This document shows, piece after piece, positions 58,653-64,000 of a stretch of 64,000 nucleotides of DNA. The DNA comes from Rhodopseudomonas boonkerdii. Its GTDB lineage: Bacteria > Pseudomonadota > Alphaproteobacteria > Rhizobiales > Xanthobacteraceae. Position numbers and translations under genes: made by a program. How positions within the stretch are numbered: the first letter of the stretch is position 1; each line of letters starts with the position of its first letter. The DNA lies in NCBI RefSeq assembly GCF_021184025.1, contig NZ_CP036537.1:3472001-3536000 (forward strand), written 5' to 3'. The notes beneath the pieces are model-generated. The model searched no databases, had not been told where the DNA came from, and saw only the letters and a program-made list of their open reading frames with translations.

Positions 58653-59915
58653 ATGCGTCGCGTTGTCGTAACGGGGATGGGAGCGGTGTCTCCGCTCGGC
58701 TGCGGTGTGGAGACCAACTGGTCGCGTCTGCTCACCGGTCAGTCCGGCATTCGCCTGCTTCCCCAAGACATGACAGCTGATCTCGCCGCCACGATCGGCG
58801 GTCGGGTACCGGACCTTGCCGATGATCCCGAAGGCGGATTCAACCCGGACAAGGCTGCGCCCCGCAAGGATCAGCGCAAGATGGATCGTTTCATCCTGTT
58901 CGCGTTGATGGCCGCAGATGAGGCCATCGCACAAGCCGGATGGACTCCACAAAGCGCGCGCGACAAACAGCGCACCGCCACGATCATTGCATCCGGCATC
59001 GGCGGCTTTCCGGCAATCGCCGACGCCGTCCGCACGACCGACAACAAGGGTATCCGCAAGCTTTCTCCCTTCACGGTGCCCTCCTTCCTTGTCAATCTCG
59101 CGGCTGGCCATGTCTCGATCCGCCATGGATTCGAGGGGCCCCTCGGGGCGCCGGTGACTGCCTGTGCCGCGGGAGTTCAAGCGATCGGCGACGCGGCTCG
59201 CCTCATTCGATCCGGCGAGGCCGATGTGGCGATCGCGGGCGGCGCTGAGGCTTGTATCGACCGGGTGAGCCTCGGTGGTTTCGCGGCTGCACGCGCGCTG
59301 TCCACCGACTTCATCGATCGACCGGAAAGCGCATCGCGCCCGTTCGATCGGGATCGCGACGGCTTCGTGATGGGCGAAGGCGCCGGCATTGTAGTCGTCG
59401 AAGAGTTCGAACATGCGCTGGCGCGCGGCGCAGCGCCGATTGCCGAAGTGGTTGGCTATGGCACCACCTCCGATGCCTTTCACATGACCGCCGGGCGCGA
59501 GGATGGTGACGGCGCCAAACGCGCCATGGAGATCGCAATGACCCAGGCAGGCATCGCGCCAGACGACGTTCAGCACCTCAACGCTCACGCGACCTCGACG
59601 CCAGTCGGCGACCGGGGTGAGATCGAGGCGATCAAGACAATCTTCGGCACGCGTGGCAGCGTTGCCGTCAGTTCAACGAAATCGGCGACAGGCCACCTGC
59701 TCGGAGCAGCAGGCGGCCTCGAAGCGATCTACGCCATTCTCGCATTGCGGGACCAGATTGCGCCCGCAACGCTCAATCTGGAGTACCCGGACGAGGCCGC
59801 AGACGGGATCGACCTGATCCGCGGCACCGCACGACCGATGCCAATCGAACATGTGCTGTCGAATGGCTTCGGTTTCGGTGGCGTCAATGCAAGCATCGCG
59901 CTCCGGCGTATCTAG
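58653..59915 (+). CDS. fabF: FabF-like 3-oxoacyl-ACP synthase (KAS II)
   Basis: 420 residues, normal KAS II length. Active-site residues are intact: C171 ('APVTACAAGVQAIGDAA'), H312 ('LNAHATSTPVGD'), K343 ('SSTKSATGHLLGAAGG') and H348. 'FDRDRDGFVMGEGAGIVVVE' and 'NGFGFGGVNASIALRR' are the usual FabF motifs. No acyl-carrier-protein or other fab genes adjoin it, so this is an extra copy outside the main fatty-acid locus, next to a thiolase and an MFS gene. Specialised ketoacyl synthesis is an inference. Confidence 0.92.
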   Translation: MRRVVVTGMGAVSPLGCGVETNWSRLLTGQSGIRLLPQDMTADLAATIGGRVPDLADDPEGGFNPDKAAPRKDQRKMDRFILFALMAADEAIAQAGWTPQSARDKQRTATIIASGIGGFPAIADAVRTTDNKGIRKLSPFTVPSFLVNLAAGHVSIRHGFEGPLGAPVTACAAGVQAIGDAARLIRSGEADVAIAGGAEACIDRVSLGGFAAARALSTDFIDRPESASRPFDRDRDGFVMGEGAGIVVVEEFEHALARGAAPIAEVVGYGTTSDAFHMTAGREDGDGAKRAMEIAMTQAGIAPDDVQHLNAHATSTPVGDRGEIEAIKTIFGTRGSVAVSSTKSATGHLLGAAGGLEAIYAILALRDQIAPATLNLEYPDEAADGIDLIRGTARPMPIEHVLSNGFGFGGVNASIALRRI

Positions 59916-59924
59916 ACTGGCCGG

Positions 59925-61481
59925 CTAGGGCCGCATCTGCAACCTTGCCGGGCCAGGCGTTCGCAACGGCTCGGCGAGGCGCGCGAATTCACACAGAAGT
60001 GAGCGTGTCTTGAGCGGGTTGATCACCTCTTCCACCCAAAATTTTTCGGCAGAGCGGAACGGCGAACGCAGCTTGTTCAAGCGTTCCTCGATCTCCTCCA
60101 GCTTTGCCTTGGGATCGTCCGACGCCTCGATCTCGGCGCGATAGGCCGCCTCGATGCCGCCTTCCAGCGGCAACGATCCCCAATAGGCGGAGGGCCACGC
60201 ATAGCGCATCGAGTAGCGATTGGCCGGCTGATGCACCACGCCGGCAACGCCGAAAGCATTGCGCAAAATGACCGTGCACCACGGCACCGTGCTCTGGTTC
60301 ACCGCCGCCATGGCACGCACGCCATAGCGGATGGTCGCCTGCTTCTCGGCCTCGAGGCCGACCATGAAGCCGGGGCAATCCATCAGATAGACCACCGGCA
60401 GATGAAAGGTCTCGGCGAGATCGACGAAGCGGATCACCTTCTGGCAGGCATCCGCCGTCCATGAACCGCCATAGTGGAACGGATCGCTCGCCAGCACGAG
60501 GATGGCACGCCCCTCAAGACGTGCAAAGCCGGTGATGACCGGGCGGCCGAAATTTGCCGACATCTCGAAGAACGAGCCACGATCAACGACGGCGTCGATG
60601 ATCGGGCGCATCTTGTAGACCTGCTTGCGGTTGCGCGGCACCGCATTCAGGAGCATCGCCTCCGCCCGCTCGGGATCGTCGTTGCAAACCGTGGTGGGTG
60701 GCAGGTCGTAGACCGACGACGGCAGATAGGACAGGAACCGCCGCGCACAGGCAAAGGCCTCCTCCTCAGTGTCGACGGCATGATCGACACCGCCTGCGCG
60801 TGTCTGAATATCCGCGCCGCCGAGTTCCTTCTTGTCGAGCGCCGCACCAAGACGTGCCACCACCGGTGGCCCGGCGACGAACATCGCGGAGTTCTTGGTC
60901 ATCACCGAATAGTGGCAGGCGGCCAGACGCGCCGCGCCGAGCCCGGCAACGGAGCCCAGGCCGAGACCGACCACCGGCACCTGCGAGAGGTTGGCCGTCG
61001 TGTACCAGTACCAGCGCGTGCCGCCGACACCGCCGGGCAGATTGGCCGCGCCCTTGGTCTCGATGGTCTTCACCGATCCGCCGCCGCCCGAACCTTCGAT
61101 CACGCGAATGATCGGCAGGCGCAGCTCATGCGCCATCTCCTCGGCCATCAAGGGCTTGGCGGAAATCGACGCGTCGGCCGAGCCGCCGCGCACGGTGAAA
61201 TCGTCACCGACCACGACGACAGTCCGGCCGTCGACCCGCGCCCGACCGAACACACAGTTCGCCGGCGTCAGCTTCTTGAGCTCGCCCTTCTCGTCATATT
61301 CGCCGATGCCGGAGATGGCACCGACTTCGTGGAAGGTACCGGTGTCGGTCAGTCTGTCGATGCGCTCACGAACCGTGAGCCGGCCCTGGTCATGCTGTCG
61401 TTTGACCTTGTCAGCGCCGCCCATCTCCCGCGCGAAGGCTTCGCGCCGGGCCAGGTCGTCGAGTTCCGGCTTCCAGTTCAT
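59925..61481 (-). CDS. Acyl-CoA carboxylase beta subunit (carboxyltransferase)
   Basis: 518 residues. The N-terminal 'LDDLARREAFAREMGGADKV' and 'RQHDQGRLTVRERIDRLTDT' are the carboxyltransferase hallmark; crotonase-fold N- and C-domains follow with 'GSGGGGSVKTIETKGAANLP' and 'VYLMDCPGFMVGLEAEKQAT' (acyl-CoA and biotin site). It resembles propionyl-/methylcrotonyl-CoA carboxylase beta chains. No biotin carboxylase/biotin-carrier alpha gene adjoins it, so the partner is unlinked. Its start codon lies 70 nt inside the IclR gene upstream on the same strand, an unusually deep overlap. Confidence 0.93.
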   Translation of the reverse strand: MNWKPELDDLARREAFAREMGGADKVKRQHDQGRLTVRERIDRLTDTGTFHEVGAISGIGEYDEKGELKKLTPANCVFGRARVDGRTVVVVGDDFTVRGGSADASISAKPLMAEEMAHELRLPIIRVIEGSGGGGSVKTIETKGAANLPGGVGGTRWYWYTTANLSQVPVVGLGLGSVAGLGAARLAACHYSVMTKNSAMFVAGPPVVARLGAALDKKELGGADIQTRAGGVDHAVDTEEEAFACARRFLSYLPSSVYDLPPTTVCNDDPERAEAMLLNAVPRNRKQVYKMRPIIDAVVDRGSFFEMSANFGRPVITGFARLEGRAILVLASDPFHYGGSWTADACQKVIRFVDLAETFHLPVVYLMDCPGFMVGLEAEKQATIRYGVRAMAAVNQSTVPWCTVILRNAFGVAGVVHQPANRYSMRYAWPSAYWGSLPLEGGIEAAYRAEIEASDDPKAKLEEIEERLNKLRSPFRSAEKFWVEEVINPLKTRSLLCEFARLAEPLRTPGPARLQMRP

Positions 61482-62379
61482 TCATTCCCTCCGGGAGCAT
61501 TTTCTTATGAATTGTTGGGGCCGAGGGCGCAGAGGAAACGGCAGCCGTCGTCAATCCGCTGTCGGCATTCTGGATCATGACACTGATCGTATCGCCCAGC
61601 TGGCGAATGATCGGGCCGACCTCGGTCGCCATACGCTCGTCGTCATACATGGCCGACAGCACACCGATCACCACGACCACATAGGTCTGATAGTGCGGCG
61701 ACCAGATTGGCACGGCGATACCGGTGATGTGCGGGCTGAACATACCGCTGGCAATGACGTAGCCATGGTCGCGCAACGACCGCCGGTTCTCCTCGATCCT
61801 GCCGCGCAGAATCTCGGCTTCTTCCGGCATCTCGCGGGACATTTCCTTGATCAGGGCGTTGCCGACATCCTCGTCCAGCGCCGCGAGATAGGTATGGCCC
61901 GCAGCTGTCCGGCCCATGGCGATACGGCTGCCCGTCGTGGAATGCAGGCCGAGTGCATGATCAGCGCGTGCATATTCCAGATAGACCATGTGGTGACGAT
62001 CGGGAATCGTGAAACCGATGGTTCCGGGAATCTGCTCGGCCACTTCCTGCAGGCGCATGCGAATGAGATTGCGGACCTGGAGGCCGCGCGTCATCGACGT
62101 GCTCATCGCCACCGCGCTGGAACCGATCCGGTATTTCTGATCGCCGGGAAGATAAGCGAGCTGGCCCATGCGGGTCAGCGTGTGCGTCAGGCGGGACACC
62201 GTGGAGCGCGGCAGGCCGCAGCGCTTGGAGATTTCGAGGTTGCCGAGCCGGGCATCATGGCCCTCAAAGCAGCGCAGAATGTCGAATGCGCGCGAGACGA
62301 CCTGGATCACGTCGCCCTCGCCCGTCTGATCGCTGGCGAGCATACCCTGCTTGGTGAGGCGTTCCGACCGTCGTCCCAT
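61411..62379 (-). CDS. IclR-family transcriptional regulator
   Basis: 322 residues, longer than the usual 250-270. A winged helix ('LGNLEISKRCGLPRSTVSRL', about 45-75) is preceded by the typical 'VVSRAFDILRCFEGHDARLG'. The effector domain has 'GLHSTTGSRIAMGRTAAGHT' and 'VIASGMFSPHITGIAVPIWS'. The last ~45 residues ('SSAPSAPTIHKKMLPEG' onward) are an extension that overlaps the start of the carboxylase gene by 71 nt. It is divergent from the TAXI receptor gene and GGAA/TTCC dyads lie between, fitting control of the transporter and the carboxylase. Confidence 0.9.
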   Translation of the reverse strand: MGRRSERLTKQGMLASDQTGEGDVIQVVSRAFDILRCFEGHDARLGNLEISKRCGLPRSTVSRLTHTLTRMGQLAYLPGDQKYRIGSSAVAMSTSMTRGLQVRNLIRMRLQEVAEQIPGTIGFTIPDRHHMVYLEYARADHALGLHSTTGSRIAMGRTAAGHTYLAALDEDVGNALIKEMSREMPEEAEILRGRIEENRRSLRDHGYVIASGMFSPHITGIAVPIWSPHYQTYVVVVIGVLSAMYDDERMATEVGPIIRQLGDTISVMIQNADSGLTTAAVSSAPSAPTIHKKMLPEGMNELEAGTRRPGPARSLRAGDGRR

Positions 62380-62449
62380 AATGCGCTTCCTCTCGGGCAG
62401 CGCTTGTCCGGAAGGTCGTCATTGACCCTCACCGCGCGCTGCCATCCTG

Positions 62450-62473
62450 TTCCGTTATGCGGAATTAAATTCC
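62450..62473. promoter_or_regulatory. IclR-type operator cluster
   Basis: Two overlapping dyads: TTCCG-TTATG-CGGAA (62450-62464) and GGAATT-A-AATTCC (62461-62473), with a third GGAA-T-TTCC at 62497-62505. IclR-family sites are typically of the TTCCG-N5-CGGAA kind. Located in the 367-bp gap between the divergent IclR and TAXI genes; the rest of the gap holds no ORF I would support. Confidence 0.7.
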
Positions 62474-62746
62474 ACTTGCCGGCTACGCTACCTCACGGAA
62501 TTTCCCACGACAACACCATGCTGCGCGCAACCCCTCATGCTTCTGGCGCGTATCGTCGCAGCCCGGCACACGCCGGGCGCGCAACACTCGACAGCAACCT
62601 TCCTTGCGTCACGACGAACATCGAAGTCAGGCGCGTCACGATCCGCAGCATGCAAACGCCAATGTCGTTGCCATCGTCAAACCGCGATGACATGATCGCC
62701 TAACAACAAAAGCAATTCGCAAAGCGAATGCGTTCGGGAGGGATTT

Positions 62747-63907
62747 ATGCGTCACCAGCTCATCGGGCTGGCGTCGATGGCTGTGCTCTGCACGGCTGGC
62801 GCCGTTCATGCCCAATCACCAGACATCAAGCTTCCATCGTCCATCGCCGTCACCGCCTATGACACCGGCACAGCCGGCTTCAACATCGCCGTCGCCGTCG
62901 GCAAGATGATGAAGGACAAATACGGGACGGACGTCCGCGTGCTGCCGGCCGGCAACGATGTCGCCCGCATGGCGCCGCTGCGCGCCGGCCGCGCTGCGAT
63001 GTCGTGGATGGGATCCGGCATCTACTTCGCGCAGGAAGGCGTGTTCGAATTCGGTGTCAAGGAATGGGGACCACAGCCGGCCCAGGTGACGCTTTCGACC
63101 ATCGACTGCAACGGCGCCTCACTCGGCGTCGCAAAGGACATCAACGTCAAGGAGATCAAGGACCTTCGCGGCAAACGCGTCGGCTTCGTCGTCGGCTCGC
63201 CCGCGCTCAATCAGAATTCGCTCGCCATCATGGCTTATGGCGGATTGACCAAGGCCGATGTGAAGCCGATCGAATTCGCGAGCTATGGCGCGATGTGGAA
63301 GGGCATCGTCAACAACGATGTCGATGCCGCGTTCGGCACGACGATCACAGGCCCAGCCAAGGAAGCCGAGACATCGCCGCGCGGCCTGATCTGGCCGCCG
63401 ATGCCGGCGGAAGACAAGGCAGCGTGGCAGCGCGTCAAACGCATCGCGCCGTTCTTCAATCCGCACATCGCTACATGCGGCGCCGGCATCACGCCGCAGA
63501 CGCCGATTAATCTCAGCACCTATCCCTATCCCGTCGCGACCGTCTACGGCACGCAGAACGAAGAGGCGGTCTACGCCCTGACCAAAGCGATGATCGTCCA
63601 TTTCGACGCCTACAAGGACAATGCGCCCGGCGCGCTCGGCCTTGCGGTGAAGGCCCAGACGATGAAGTGGGTCGTGCCCTTCCATCCCGGCGCTGTCAGG
63701 GCTTTGAAGGAAGCCAATCACTGGACCGCGGAGGATCAGGCCCACAATGACGGGCTGATCAAACGTCAGGGCGTGCTGAAAGCTGCGTGGGAAGGCTATG
63801 CGAAGACCAACGCCTCGAAAGGCGAAAGCGACTTTCTCGATGGCTGGATGAAGGCGCGCGCCGATGCGCTGGCCAAGGCCAATATGCCCAACGGCTTCGA
63901 GGAATAA
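62747..63907 (+). CDS. TAXI-family TRAP solute-binding receptor
   Basis: 386 residues with GGAGGG upstream of the ATG. A cleavable signal peptide ('HQLIGLASMAVLCTAGAVHA') gives a periplasmic receptor. 'YDTGTAGFNIAVAVGKMMKD', 'GNDVARMAPLRAGRAAMSWM' and 'LRGKRVGFVVGSPALNQNSL' are TAXI-type motifs, and the length is at the upper end for the family. The next frame starts 48 nt downstream and probably encodes the fused TRAP permease. Together with the IclR and carboxylase genes this suggests uptake and CoA-dependent use of an organic acid. The ligand is unknown. Confidence 0.92.
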   Translation: MRHQLIGLASMAVLCTAGAVHAQSPDIKLPSSIAVTAYDTGTAGFNIAVAVGKMMKDKYGTDVRVLPAGNDVARMAPLRAGRAAMSWMGSGIYFAQEGVFEFGVKEWGPQPAQVTLSTIDCNGASLGVAKDINVKEIKDLRGKRVGFVVGSPALNQNSLAIMAYGGLTKADVKPIEFASYGAMWKGIVNNDVDAAFGTTITGPAKEAETSPRGLIWPPMPAEDKAAWQRVKRIAPFFNPHIATCGAGITPQTPINLSTYPYPVATVYGTQNEEAVYALTKAMIVHFDAYKDNAPGALGLAVKAQTMKWVVPFHPGAVRALKEANHWTAEDQAHNDGLIKRQGVLKAAWEGYAKTNASKGESDFLDGWMKARADALAKANMPNGFEE

Positions 63908-63954
63908 ACGGAATCGTCGCTCACCGCCCGTTTTCAGCCGCTGGATATCGCTTC

Positions 63955-64000
63955 ATGACTGCATCTTCCCATACTGCGCGGGTGAATTCCGAAGTGCCAC
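63955..64000 (+). CDS. 5' end of a gene, probable TRAP fused permease (partial)
   Basis: An ATG at 63955 opens a frame that stays open to the window edge; only 15 residues are present ('MTASSHTARVNSEVP'). TAXI receptor genes are usually followed by a large fused 4TM/12TM TRAP permease gene, which often begins with a short charged cytoplasmic segment like this one. The identity is from position only. Confidence 0.5.
   Translation, partial: MTASSHTARVNSEVP

Noticed and set aside
60991..62703. Long open frame (570 codons) opposite the carboxylase and IclR genes
   Set aside because: Spans two well-supported genes and the divergent promoter region, with no recognisable domain.
1..64000. tRNA, rRNA or insertion-sequence genes
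   Set aside because: I looked for cloverleaf-like anticodon stems, rRNA-conserved strings and transposase motifs and saw none; reading by eye cannot exclude a single degenerate tRNA.

Overview
The window is high-GC DNA with dense, mostly intact genes. Gene content, codon use and intergenic repeats all point to an alphaproteobacterium of the Rhizobiales, most likely in or near the Nitrobacteraceae/Bradyrhizobiaceae (Bradyrhizobium, Rhodopseudomonas, Afipia, Tardiphaga type). Indicators are many tripartite-tricarboxylate (TctC/Bug) and TAXI-type solute receptors, abundant acyl-CoA metabolism, MocR and TetR regulators, and several families of short palindromic intergenic repeats. I see no rRNA, tRNA, CRISPR array, complete insertion sequence or prophage gene. 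This is inference from gene content, not a database match.

Layout. 1-6.7 kb: uptake receptors (a TctC fragment, a membrane-anchored TAXI protein, a complete TctC receptor with a class II aldolase) and small stress or metabolic genes (GFA protein, YghU-type GST, PsiF-type protein, group III truncated haemoglobin). 6.7-12.4 kb: a drug-efflux operon (RND adaptor, RND pump, small beta-barrel-like protein, EmrE-like SMR pump) divergent from a TetR regulator, with a clear operator between them. 12.4-14.5 kb: a small membrane protein, a Sel1-repeat protein and a two-domain GrlR-like protein. 14.6-20 kb: a second RND system divergent from a second TetR gene. 20.2-20.8 kb: a DUF559 nuclease-like gene enclosed by inverted palindromic repeats. 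20.9-24.1 kb: two MFS exporters and an SDR in one operon. 24.2-45 kb: housekeeping and accessory genes (DEAD-box helicase, MgtC, DUF2161 nuclease-like protein, thioesterase, cobalamin/siderophore-binding-like protein, deacylase, PNPOx-like protein divergent from MocR, CreA, L,D-transpeptidase, glutathione peroxidase, YaiI, Uup-type ABC-F, D-threonine-aldolase-like enzyme), separated by many short repeats.

44.7-59.9 kb is mainly acyl-CoA metabolism. After a flavoprotein come SDR, MaoC hydratase and acyl-CoA ligase, then a complete distal valine-degradation set (mmsA, isobutyryl-CoA dehydrogenase, 3-hydroxyisobutyryl-CoA hydrolase, mmsB). Next is a TetR gene divergent from an enoyl-CoA hydratase, followed by thiolase, MFS carrier and FabF-like synthase. 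The same dyad (ATGAT-N4-ATCAT) lies in front of the TetR gene and in front of the thiolase, suggesting a small TetR-controlled regulon. The window ends with an acyl-CoA carboxylase beta subunit overlapped by an IclR regulator gene, divergent from a TAXI receptor and the first codons of a probable TRAP permease, with IclR-type dyads between them.

The most notable features are the DUF559 cassette, the shared TetR operator, the RND-small protein-SMR operon, the tandem GrlR-like protein, the 71-nt IclR/carboxylase overlap, a perfect 63-nt palindrome behind the ABC-F gene, a 268-bp segment with perfect 12-bp terminal inverted repeats, and an MFS gene that appears to start at ATT. I did not find a clear new multi-gene defence or biosynthetic system.
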